From contig NC_092410.1 in NCBI RefSeq assembly GCF_009017415.1, positions 1,550,001-1,614,000 on the forward strand: a DNA stretch of 64,000 nt. Direction: 5' to 3'. Below are positions 36,516-48,278 of the stretch, one piece after another. Each line of letters starts with the position of its first letter. The first letter of the stretch is position 1. The position numbers and the translations under genes are program-made. The notes beneath the pieces were generated by a model. It saw only the letters and a list, made by a program, of their open reading frames with translations. It searched no databases and was not told the origin of the DNA. This DNA is from Aspergillus flavus. Taxonomy: Eukaryota; Ascomycota; Eurotiomycetes; Eurotiales; Aspergillaceae.

Positions 36516-37487
36516 TCAAGGACTGAATAAAGGAGATATAGATTTCTTGATAGAAGGTAATCGAAGCAACGAGTTGCGGCTGGAAGTTCTACCCACCGGT
36601 TTGGTATCGTGCGCAGAGGCAGGCGGCATGAGTGACTGCTCAGAATCAAGCGTGCTGGGACTAGTCGGCTGCATAACAGGCGTGGCTTTCTGCGAGTAGA
36701 CATGTCTTAGTGGAGATGGCACCACAACAATGGGTCTCGGAATCAAACCAGCACGCCCTTTTCCCGAGGGAGTACGCGAGTCCGCTCGGCCCCCTGGAGT
36801 CCGCTTAATCTCGCGGGGAGGGCTCCTTTTCTCCGGAGAAGCACAGATGGAATCGAATGTGTGGCTCGAAACATTATTGCCTTCGCGATACACGCGGGTC
36901 ACAGATCCCCCTGTTTGCTCGACGACGTAACCTCCGGACGGTGAATTATCGCGGCTATACATCATCGACTCACGACTAGACTTGCTTTCAGTTATAAAGC
37001 AGGCATTCAAATCTCTGTTGTTTTTGTTCACCTCGATTCGATTTTTGAAAGCGGCGTAGTCTTGCTTTTCGCGCTTGTGGCGCTTCCAGCTTCTCCGGAT
37101 CTTTCGGACAGTGAGAACGCTCAGGAAGATGATGCCCAGTACTGTGATGCCACTGAAGACGCATGCTGCCGCGAGTGAGTTTTTCTCGTAGCTCCAGTGT
37201 GGAACTAGGTTATTGTGGGTTGTCGTTGGCTTTGGGGATTCTTCCGCTGAACGTTTGAGGAGTTCATCGATTCTTGTGGAAGGCGCCTTGATGGTTTTCG
37301 TTGGTTTGTCAAGGGTGGTTAGGGTTGGTATACGCTTCAATACTTTGTAGTTATCGGGTAACTGATACTGGAATTCGTGTCTCGCCTCCCTCGTTCGCTC
37401 ATTTGCAATGATGCTTTCCCACACGATAGATGTGGTTTCTGATTCTTCTATCCAGCTTGATCGAGATCCCATTCGTGTGTACGGCAT
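36516..37487 (-). CDS. Predicted single-pass membrane protein, function unknown
   Basis: A 323-residue frame from the first in-frame ATG (37487); upstream the frame opens only with TTG at 37514. One hydrophobic segment (AACVFSGITVLGIIFLSVLTV, about residues 110-130) is followed by a strongly basic stretch (RKIRRSWKRHKREK), so the positive-inside rule puts the C-terminus in the cytosol. The cytosolic tail is rich in Ser, Pro, Arg and Lys and looks disordered (SPPREIKRTPGG, TSSRNSLLRLPS), with many possible phosphosites. A canonical intron (37701-37651) lies upstream, probably in the leader, after a short ATG-led frame at 37761 that could be a uORF or an unplaced first exon. I do not recognise a family. 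Confidence 0.65.
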   Translation of the reverse strand: MPYTRMGSRSSWIEESETTSIVWESIIANERTREARHEFQYQLPDNYKVLKRIPTLTTLDKPTKTIKAPSTRIDELLKRSAEESPKPTTTHNNLVPHWSYEKNSLAAACVFSGITVLGIIFLSVLTVRKIRRSWKRHKREKQDYAAFKNRIEVNKNNRDLNACFITESKSSRESMMYSRDNSPSGGYVVEQTGGSVTRVYREGNNVSSHTFDSICASPEKRSPPREIKRTPGGRADSRTPSGKGRAGLIPRPIVVVPSPLRHVYSQKATPVMQPTSPSTLDSEQSLMPPASAHDTKPVGRTSSRNSLLRLPSIKKSISPLFSP

Positions 37488-38490
37488 GACAGCCGATTCG
37501 CTATAGCGGTCCAAGAGGGACGTAAATAGACGAAGTGTAAAGGTTCAAGACTGCTATTGGTATCTTCACCAGACGCGAGTTGATGATACCGCTTCAAGTT
37601 GTATCTAACGCAGGACTCCGAAATGGCAATAAGAATGAAGGATTCACATCCTAGTAAAGATGGTTAGCAAGCTGGAGTCATAAAATCGAGCAATGGAGTA
37701 CCGCTTGAGACGCACAAAAAGAGCGAATAGATTCAAAGCAGCAGAGTGACAAAATGAGCATCGTAGATATTATCAAAGCTCAAGGATACTCAAGGCACGG
37801 GAGTGACGCCCGTGTTTGAGGCAAGAACGTCCCGTAACTGTGCTTCAGTGTGCCTTCCCTTCAGCATCCCGGGATTGCACTATGATAGACACCGGATTTT
37901 GACAGTGTGTCTATAGATTTATCAATGATAGTTGTGGATAAAGCCATTGTAGCAATTTAAGATGAATATAAGGAGACGTGATCCTCATGGCATTCCACGG
38001 ACACTCAACAGACAATATATATCTCAAATGATACACTGGATACGAACACAAGATAGAATCAGCGTAAGCACTCGAGCGGAACAAGGATTCATATACCTAC
38101 TTAAAGAGAAACACTTACATTATACATGTGCAAACCAGACATACTACACAAAGCATACAACAATAAAAATCTCAACCCAAATAACATCCCAATCCAGATA
38201 CTCAAATACGGTAAGTACAATACACCACCTGACACATAATACCGGTCCGGCAGATCCAATCCACCCGAGCAACGCACTAATCCCAAAGCAGAAAGACCAT
38301 GCTAAGCCTTCGCCATGACATCATTGCCAGTTGACCAGTGATGATGTATAAAGCTATCAACCCCTCCAGGCAACTTTCTATCCTATTCCACCATCTCATG
38401 CGTTTTTCCTCTCGAGTATTATTGAGGTCATAAATACGATCAAATCAACACAAAGTATCTCTATTCAATAACAAAATCTTTCATTCCACC
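37488..38490. other. Divergent spacer with a probable leader intron
   Basis: One kilobase between the membrane-protein gene and the I78-like gene. A GTACTC...GCTAACCATCTTTACTAG intron sits at 37651-37701 on the minus strand, presumably in the membrane-protein transcript. The rest is AT-rich with no gene recognised. Confidence 0.45.
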
Positions 38491-38864
38491 ATGCCTCTAG
38501 TCGTCCCCCAGGTTAACGCCGGCGATAAGAACGAATGGCTCAATAAGCTGGCCGGGAAGACGATCACGGAGGGAACGAGTGACGTTACTGTTTGTTTGCC
38601 CTTTATTACCCTTTCGGAGGTATGGTCTATGGATTAAGCTAATTCTGGGTGTTGGTAGTCATTTGCGAAGAAGGATTTGCCCCAGTCTCATCGGATTGTT
38701 AAACCCGGCGATATGATGACGATGGATTATAAGCCTGAACGGTATGTTGTGGTCTCTAGGTTGTTACTTTCTGTGATAAGGATATGGTACTGACGTGATT
38801 GATTTACAGGTTGAACGTACACCTGGATGAACAGGGCACTGTTCATGATGTTCACTTCGGTTAA
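38491..38864 (+). CDS. Small I78-family peptidase inhibitor-like protein
   Basis: Exons 38491-38589, 38659-38741 and 38810-38864 (introns 69 and 68 bp) give a 78-residue protein. The C-terminal half has the I78 / potato-inhibitor-I-like pattern: a helix (NEWLNKLAGKTITEG), then LPQSHRIVKPGD with the reactive-loop-like segment, MMTMDYKPERLNVHLDE and a final GTVHDVHFG. Members inhibit serine peptidases through an exposed loop. No signal peptide is visible, so this one is probably cytosolic and may guard against the cell's own peptidases; that is inference. ATG 38491 is the only start that keeps the helix. Confidence 0.85.
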
Positions 38865-39052
38865 GGCTATGATAATGTATAGAACGACTTTGGATGATGT
38901 ATGCTAGATGGATGCTACATATGGATAGATTCATCTGTGATGAGCCACGGCCATTTATGACGGATATCGATGTGGAGATGATACAGATGTAATGAATTTA
39001 TCTAGTCTATTTCTATTATGCCGGAAACTTAGCTGGTGTCTACCAGAGACAC

Positions 39053-40933
<1,881 letters not shown>

Positions 40934-41710
40934 TATTGCGGCCGTTAAAATATCATGAATTGAACAGTAAAGTGGTAAATTGAATTGCCCAAGAGATTGA
41001 TTGGCAGGATAAGAGGGAAGATGGTGCTAGACTAAGTACTCTTGCAAGATCCGTGGTGGAAGCAGCTGGACAGCGCCAACTAATTAATGTGGACTGAACA
41101 ACCATCGTAGCTATCGTAATAGAACGGGAAAATCTCCTGCGGGGTTGTTCCAGACCACGAAGGAAATTGGCGTGAATCATGTGTAGAAAGTGTAGGCGAT
41201 GCTTGGGAACGGCGCCGTCGTCTTGGTTTTGAAGCCGAGGCAACGCCACGAGATCTTCCATCAATCAGGGCTCGCGCTTGCACGAGTATCTCGCGACTCC
41301 GAAAGCCACACCACGACGGCCCCCCGCAAACGGTCAAGCACCAATTGAATCCTTTCTCATGGGACTGGGGTCCTGATTCGCTGTGAAGTTCTTGTTGCTA
41401 TAGGGTATGTTCCTTCATTGGTGTGGAATCCGGGAATTATCGACACGCTATGGCGCCTTTACCATACTTTTGGAAAAAAAGCTCCGGAATCCCACCACGA
41501 GACAATATGAACCACGATCCCATAGACTGTTGTCAAGGGCTCCGAGGCCTTAGTGCTGGATCTGAGCTGCCGATCTCCAGAAGTTCTTAAAGGCCTGCGG
41601 AACCCCATACCCCAGGGAAATCCCCGCATCTGGTCCACCGGTCTACCTATTGAGTTTGCTCTCAGGGCATAGTGGACAGTTAGATTGTTTGATTTGATAT
41701 TGAGATCACC
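40934..41710. promoter_or_regulatory. Divergent promoter of arabinofuranosidase and sugar transporter, CreA-like sites
   Basis: 777 bp between two start codons. Four matches to the CreA consensus SYGGRG occur: GCGGGG at 41139-41144, CTGGGG at 41365-41370, and on the minus strand at 41609-41614 and 41621-41626. Such sites are expected for carbon-catabolite-repressed genes, but the motif is short and some matches are expected by chance. I found no clear GGCTAA (XlnR) or CGGDTAAW (AraR) site. Confidence 0.45.
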
Positions 41711-43597
41711 ATGCGTCTCTCTCCAGCGTGGTACCAAGTGAGTATCCATGTTTAACGAAGGGATAGCTTCTATAGTTGCTGATCAATTACACAGTTTCTG
41801 GTGGGCGTTTTCGCCTCGCTGGGATCGTTCCTTTATGGATGTGAGTGACAGTGCATCAATAGGCTATCAAGCCCATACTGACTGTTACGACTCTAGACGA
41901 TTTGGGTGTTATTGCGGAGGTTATTGCCAGCCATTCGTTCGAAGACAAGTTCGCAGCAAATGACACCCAGACGTAAGACTCCCACAAGACGCGGCAAAGA
42001 TAATATTGTATTGAACAGGCTCACTGACAGTCTACTAGCGGATTGGTTGTGTCTATGTTCACAGCAGGTGCCTTCTTCGGCTCAGCATTTGCAGGTCCCA
42101 GTGGTGATATTCTCGGCAGAAGAAAGACCATCTCCCTCGGTTGTGTAATCTTTTGTCTTGGTGGAGGGCTCCAGACTGGAGCACAGACAGTCGCATACTT
42201 ATACAGTGGGAGGTTCCTGGCCGGACTTGGGTAAGCCCCAGAGATACTAAAATGAGAACCAAGACTAAGTCCTGCGTAGTGTCGGATTCCTTACCATGAT
42301 TATCCCGCTATACCAGGCTGAGATCTGCCACCCCGACATTCGAGGTCGAGTGACATCGCTGCAGCAATTCATGCTGGGCGTTGGTTCCCTGTGTGCTGCA
42401 TGGATCTCGTATGGCACGTATATTGGATTTGCCCCAACAAACAATGCTCAGTGGCAGGTCCCACTTGGTTTACAAGTGGTTCCCGCCGTGTTTTTGGGTC
42501 TCCTGATTATGTTTTTCCCGGAGGTGAGTACATCCGTGGTTATCACAGTTATCATAGCTAATCCGAGAGTAGTCGCCGCGTTGGCTCATTGACCATGGCG
42601 AGCACGAAAAGGGTCTGCAAACGCTTGCGAAGCTTCACGCGCATGGGGATGAGAATGACCCATGGGTCCGTGCTGAATACAACCAGATTCAGGAGAGTAT
42701 TACGTTTGAGCATGAGAATGAAGCCAAGTCATACTTGGAATTGTTCAGTTCTCGGTCATCGTTCCGCCGTCTTTTCCTTTGCTGTGCGTTACAAGCATCA
42801 GTGCAGATGACGGGAGTGTCGGCCATCCAGTAAGTACCGATAGAATGCCTCTCAGCCCGAACATCTGGAAAACAAAGAAAGAAAAGTCCCGGTGTCCTCC
42901 AAGAGATACACAGCTAATCTTCAATTTCGGCAGGTATTACTCCGTGACAATTTATGAGCAGATCGGAATCAAGGGAGACGAAACGTTGCGTTACCAAGCA
43001 ATCAATTCCGTCATTGCCTTGGTAGCCCAGTTCCTCTGTATGATGTTCATTGACCGCTTCGGTAGACGGCGAAGTCTGATCTTTGGAAACTTGGGTAACT
43101 GCCTCACTTTCATCATCGCATGCATCCTGCTCGCAAGATTCCCTCCCGAGGTCAACAACACAGGGGCTCACTGGGGCTTCATCATTATGACATGGTTGTA
43201 TAATTTCTCTTTCTCTTGCACCTGTGGTCCTCTGTCTTGGATCATTCCGGCAGAGGTTTTCGATACGCGGACCCGGTCGAAGGGTGTTTCCATTGCTACC
43301 ATGACATCTTATGCGTTCAACACCATGATTGGCCAAGTGACACCAATCGCAATGGAGAATGTCCGCTACCGGTATTACTTTGTCTTCATCATCTGTAACT
43401 TCACCAACGCCGTCTTCTTCTGGTTGTTGCTGCCTGAGACGAAGAAGTTGCCGCTTGAAGAGATGAACTACTTGTTCTCCAACTCCCCATGGATTGTGTT
43501 AGGAACCAAGAAGGAGGATTACCTTCCTCATGACCTTGAGCACAAAGTTCACGAACAAGAAGTGAAGCAAGAGGTTTATGCACAACACAAGGAGTGA
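41711..43597 (+). CDS. MFS sugar transporter (SP family), likely pentose or hexose
   Basis: Seven exons fit in phase: 41711-41737, 41795-41840, 41897-41972, 42039-42230, 42280-42523, 42573-42829 and 42934-43597 (501 residues). Sugar-porter motifs are present: GDILGRRK after helix 2, a PLYQAEICHPDIRGR segment, PRWLIDHGEHEKG before the central loop, QYYS in helix 7, DRFGRRRSL, a PAEVFDTRTRSKG segment and the end motif PETKKLPLEEM. Twelve membrane helices are consistent with the hydrophobic pattern. The neighbour is an intracellular arabinofuranosidase in divergent orientation, so arabinose or arabino-oligosaccharide uptake is a reasonable guess; substrate cannot be read from the sequence. Confidence 0.92.
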
Positions 43598-44071
43598 ACC
43601 TGTGTTGGATGAGGAGAATACAAAGTGTTGAAAGCGAAAGACCAAGAGAGGAGAACTCCCTGAAGCTAGGGTAGAGTATAAGCGTTGGGTTGTTGCTTTG
43701 ATATTTTCAAAATATAATCTCTGATACATGTTGCAAACATTTTGGAAATTGATAATTATGTTGGCTTCCGAAGTACTCTGGTCTCCCCATGTATTGTAAA
43801 TAAATCGAGAATCATGAAATATTCTGGAGTTAGTCTTTTGAATATTTTGAAGAAACTGGAACACTGTGGCATCCGATTGGCAGTGTCACGCGCTTTCACC
43901 ATTTTACCAAACCCTAGGTTGTAGAGTGTCTGTGATAACTGGTCTGGCATGTTCAACTCTAATGGTCCAATCGATACCGCAACGTGAGTTACGTCTCGTA
44001 AGCGGTTATCAAAGGAAGGACAACCAATGAATGAATGTGATACGCGGTCCCAAGCGAAATGGCAATTACAA
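43598..44071. other. Convergent 3' flanks, no gene seen
   Basis: 474 bp between the stop codons of the transporter and the NIP30-like gene. AT-rich, no feature seen. Confidence 0.45.
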
Positions 44072-44925
44072 TTACTCAGAGTCGGAACTGTAACCAGACA
44101 AGCCAAGAGATATCGGGGCTGGCTTGGCCGCTGGCTTCTTCTCAGTCTGTTCAGGTGCCGCCACCTTCGCATTGCCGGCCTGTACGGGATTAACTGAACT
44201 CGCTGCGCTCACAGATGGCTGTGAATTTTCAGCTTTAACAGCTTCAGCTGGAATCGAAAAAGACTGTTTATCAACTTTTCCGGGTTCCCTGTCCTTTTGA
44301 TCCACTTTCTGCCCTCCCGTCGACGGAGTTTCTCCCGCAACTTCAGCAGTAGACTTGCGCTTCTTTCCCGGAAACAAAAGGTCCTTCTTATCCCTCCTCC
44401 TCTTACGCGCAGGGATCTTCCAATCCTCCCCCTCAGCGGCAGGAGTAACATCGGCAGTCCCCTCCTCAAGCGCAACCTTCTCCGCCTCCTCCCTGTGTCT
44501 CCGGAAAGCCTCAAGCTGCTCCGCAGTCTCCTTCTTGACAGCGGCCTCCTGCGCGCGCGTCGACTCCATAATCGAGTCCAGGAACTCGACCTCATCCTCG
44601 TCAAGCGAACGGAACTGATTCTTCAATTTAATTTTCTCCTCAAAGGCTTCCTGTTTGGCCACTTTTTCATCGCGGAGGAACAATCACCCCTAACATGTCA
44701 ATCCAAACGAATATCCGTGATCCGCGCAAGCTGGCCCGCTCAGGATACCAGAGACTCACTTTTGTTCTGCTGTAGCACTTCGTAGAGACTTTTGCCGTCG
44801 GCTTGCTTGCCTAATTCTGCCTTGCGTCGTCGTTCCTCCTCCAGCTCTTGTTGGACGCGGAGCCATTCATCGTCGCGTTCTACCGGCTCTTGGTCTGTTC
44901 CGGCTGATACGAATCCGGAGGACAT
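44072..44925 (-). CDS. NIP30/FAM192A (PSME3-interacting) N-terminal domain protein
   Basis: Exons 44925-44760 and 44661-44072, joined across a 98-bp intron, give 251 residues. The N-terminal half is the NIP30 domain: SSGFVSAGTDQEP, DEWLRVQQELEEERRRKAE, KSLYEVLQQNK, then KIKLKNQFRSLDEDEVEFLD. The rest is basic (ARKRRRDKKDLLFPGKKRK, a likely nuclear signal) and ends in Ser/Pro/Ala-rich sequence with the acidic terminus GYSSDSE. The animal homologue is a nuclear protein that binds proteasome activator PA28gamma, but fungi generally lack that activator, so the fungal role is unknown. Confidence 0.87.
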
Positions 44926-45524
44926 TTTGGTGATGAGGGGAGGGTTGCAATTGGTTTTCTGTGAGGTATGCCGTTACACCTTTGTGGTTTTATGGGTATC
45001 AGTCGCTATTTTAAAAGCTCCGTGATACCGACTAATCGAGTCAATTGGTTAGATGAGAGCAATGGTGAAAAATAGTCGCAAGATAGGACGATATTCTGGA
45101 TGCGGTACCGAACATTGACTGGCAGAAATAGGCGGTGGGCGTGTCTTTAATGACAAATAGCCTGAGGCAGCTATTTTCTCCACTAGCTCAGATCCTTAAC
45201 GAATTAGGAATAGCTCGGAATGAGCTATTCCCTGGTATAAATGTCTACACTATTGCCTTGAGTGTGGAAGGGTTCTTTCTAAGAAGATTGAAACGAACAC
45301 ATGAAACCTGCTTGGATATTTGGGACATGTAATAGAAGTTTCATTTTGTAAATTTAATATCTACCTGCCATAAGCCATCCCTGACCTAGACCCGAATAAG
45401 AACGCCGATTCCCAGAATCCATCGTCATCGAAGAATAAATCCTCATGATTAATATTAATCTTTCGCCGGATGGAAGCTCGACCCATGCAAATGTATAAAC
45501 AAGCTAGCGCATCATTACTGGAGC
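44926..45524. other. Intergenic, no gene seen
   Basis: 599 bp holding the NIP30-like promoter and the 3' flank of the next gene; no feature supported. Confidence 0.45.
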
Positions 45525-46733
45525 TCACTTGCTCTCAGACTTTGTTTCTTCAGCAAGCTGCTCCGCCTTCTTCACTTTCTCGGACAAAACTCCCTGGAGG
45601 TCATTGATAGTCTCCTTGAGAAGCTTCTCAGCCTCCGGGCCCTTCTTCTCCGCTGCATTCTGGAGAGACTGCAATTGGGAAAGAATTTGTGAACCGCCGG
45701 GAACCATGTTGGATAGTTTATCCAGATTGCCAAATCCGCTCTCCTTGGCCTTCCCGGCGAGATCCTTGACGTACTTCTCCAAGTCTTCAGTGTTTCCGGA
45801 GGAGGAACTCTCCTTGACCATATCCCAGATCTTCGAGTAGTTCCCCTTCTTCAAGGCATCAGTGTTCTTCTCAATGAACTCCTTGATCTTCGGACTCTTC
45901 TCGAGGTAAGGCTGGGCCTCGTCAAGACCACGCTTCCAAGCCTCATCACCAAGTTTCCGAAGCTTCTCCTCCTTCTCCTTAGCCACCTTCTGGATCTTCT
46001 CAACAGTATCAGTGCTGATACCAGCAGAAACAATATCCTTAATCTGCTTCCAAGTCTTATCAACCTCCTCCTGAGCCTGAGGACCATAAGCACTACCCAT
46101 CTCCTTCAAACGATCAAAGCTCCCGCCAAGCTTCTCCTTCAAATCCGGATGATTATCGAGAATATCCTCCGCAGAATCCCCAGCAAGCTCATACAACCGC
46201 TTAAAATGCTTCTGCAACACATCCCTCACCTTAACCGCCGTATCCACATCAAGCTTCCCCTTCTTCGACACCTCTCGGAGATCATTATACGCATCACGAA
46301 CAATCTCATCAAACTCCTTCCCCTGATTCCGTCTGATACGTTCTAGGTCATCAAACGCCGTATCAACATACCCCTTCGCTCCGGGGATAAACGACGCATA
46401 ATTCTTAGCCGTATCTCTCAACCACCCGAACGCCTCATCCGGCTCGGGAGTCTTCTCAGCGACCTTCTTCTTGGCCTCCTTGAAATACGCCTCTGTTTGG
46501 TTTGCAGTCTGCACGATCGTCTTCGCCCCGGAGAATTGGTACCAGACGTATCCGGCCAGGAATGTGACGGCGCCACCGGCGATTCCGCCCACTACGGCGG
46601 GGGAGGTCCCCGAGGAGCCTGATTCTGTGGAGGTGGAGTAGCGGGCGCGTGCATTGCGAAGGGGGGTTCTGGTTTGGCGGTAGAGGTGCTGTCTTGTGCA
46701 GCTTGTTGCGAATCTGGAGCTGCGGCTTAGCAT
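45525..46733 (-). CDS. Predicted mitochondrial helical protein, function unknown
   Basis: An intronless frame of 402 residues. The first 35 residues are Arg/Ser/Thr-rich with no acidic residue (MLSRSSRFATSCTRQHLYR), a typical presequence. A Gly-rich hydrophobic stretch follows (VVGGIAGGAVTFLAGYVWYQF, about 46-66), which could span the inner membrane once. The remaining 330 residues are almost entirely charged amphipathic helix rich in Lys, Glu, Asp, Ala and Leu (KEKEEKLRKLGDEAWKRGL). The pattern recalls apolipoprotein-, LEA- or MICOS-type helical proteins, but I cannot assign a family. Conserved Aspergillus proteins of this kind are usually annotated as hypothetical. Confidence 0.75.
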   Translation of the reverse strand: MLSRSSRFATSCTRQHLYRQTRTPLRNARARYSTSTESGSSGTSPAVVGGIAGGAVTFLAGYVWYQFSGAKTIVQTANQTEAYFKEAKKKVAEKTPEPDEAFGWLRDTAKNYASFIPGAKGYVDTAFDDLERIRRNQGKEFDEIVRDAYNDLREVSKKGKLDVDTAVKVRDVLQKHFKRLYELAGDSAEDILDNHPDLKEKLGGSFDRLKEMGSAYGPQAQEEVDKTWKQIKDIVSAGISTDTVEKIQKVAKEKEEKLRKLGDEAWKRGLDEAQPYLEKSPKIKEFIEKNTDALKKGNYSKIWDMVKESSSSGNTEDLEKYVKDLAGKAKESGFGNLDKLSNMVPGGSQILSQLQSLQNAAEKKGPEAEKLLKETINDLQGVLSEKVKKAEQLAEETKSESK

Positions 46734-47803
46734 CTTGGATTGTTGGTATGTTATGAACGTAAGAGAGTAGTAGGGTGAAAGGTTGTAATTGGAAGAAGGT
46801 AAACTGAGATTCTATAATGCAATTGAACAGTATAACATAGAATTCAACCACCCGCAGCACAAACGCGCATATTTATAAGTAAACAAAAAATTCATTTCAC
46901 GTATACAAGTCCATTGCGTCATGGTGACGGGTAAGCTAGTCCCTGGTTCTTCAGCGGATAAGCCAAGCCCAAGGGAGACGTTGACCCACTGGATTAGAAC
47001 ATTTTCGGGTCCGAGTGATGGACTGCCGAGGGAAATGATCGTGAGAATATTTTGGGGTGGTTCCGGCCGGGGTTTTGGTCTGAATTTGCATTGCATTCTG
47101 GGGTTATGGTCAGATGACGTCATGTGATGATGATGGTAATCTTGTTGCACGTGGTAAGGAAGATCAGGGACTGGCTCGTCATAGTGTGTGTTCACTAGTT
47201 TTGGGATGTGTTTATGTTCTTATTACTTCTTCTGGGCCTTGGTTGGCCATAGTATGTAGATCGTCTGTCTCGTAATTATGGTATAACGTCACTGTTGATC
47301 GGGAAGGATAGGGCTAAGGTAACTTTTGGTACCTCAATATGCTTATAGCGATCTTAACACATTGAATTGAACGAGAGTACGGCTTTCCTGTAGTGAAACC
47401 TCGAAGAATTATGCTAGTAGTAACAGTGTTACAATCGAATATATACTTTCAATCCGCGTACGTAGTGATACTCGAAGAGCAGAATCACGAAAATGTAATC
47501 AATGAATAGGAGATCCAGTCTATCTTAACACAAAAGAATCGAAGCAAATATATCCAAGAAACAGAAACCGAATGATAAATCACCGAACCATATCAACTCC
47601 AACTTAAGCCCATCGATGGATCAACCATCTTGTCCCGAACTAATCAAACAGAGTACTCGCAAGGTCCGACGAAGGGACATCTCGAGAATATTCCGAATAT
47701 CAATAACTAGATAATAGCAACCGTCAGCGTCATGTCATGTCTACTCACTAGAGCCTCTCGTCTCCCGCACTTGAGCTCTGGGGTTCTATGAAAAGGTATG
47801 TAC
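46734..47803. other. Intergenic, no gene seen
   Basis: 1.07 kb holding the promoter of the mitochondrial helical protein and the 3' flank of the eIF5A-like gene. AT-rich from 47200 on; no gene recognised. Confidence 0.45.
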
Positions 47804-48278
47804 TCACTTGAGGTATTGTCCAGCATTGCTGGACTGGCGAGACCTAGGGACCATCTGGCTACCAGAGCCTCTGGAACTCGCTCTGCTCACTTGGCTGCGG
47901 CCACTCGAGGACTACGACATTGCAGGTCAGTTTGTATTCTTCAAGGCAATGTGGACGTCTGGGAGACCCATGAAAATAGATACTTACCGGAGTGTGATTG
48001 TTGATGCGAGGGACAAAGACAGTTTCGCGGAGAGGGTATTGGTCGTCCATAAATTGTCCGGTGTGGATATCGAACCCGACAATCTGGACCACGGACCGGC
48101 TGGCTGGGGAAGTGTGGATGTCCGTGATCTCGCAAGGGTGGCCTCGGAGGTAGACAAGCCCACCAGCTCTCAGATTAGAGCATGGTGTGGGGAAACCATC
48201 TATCTGTCGACCGCCGATTTCGAAGGACACGTCGTACTGCTCATTGTCTTCCTGACGGGTGTTGGTATAGAAGGACAT
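47804..48278 (-). CDS. eIF5A-like (SH3-type N-domain) protein lacking the hypusine loop
   Basis: Exons 48278-47988 and 47911-47804, with a 76-bp canonical intron, give 132 residues. Residues about 29-92 follow the eIF5A N-terminal SH3-like domain: PTPCSNLRAGGLVYLRGHPC, then ITDIHTSPASRS, VVQIVGFDIHTGQ and the VFVP strand. In true eIF5A the loop reads TSKTGKHGHAK, with the hypusinated lysine. Here it is shortened to TSPASRS without lysine, so deoxyhypusine synthase has no target. The C-terminal OB domain is replaced by a Ser/Arg-rich tail (SSSGRSQVSRASSRGSGSQ). It is therefore not a working translation factor of the normal kind; a repurposed SH3-like binding protein is possible. The C-terminus depends on the intron model. 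Confidence 0.7.
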
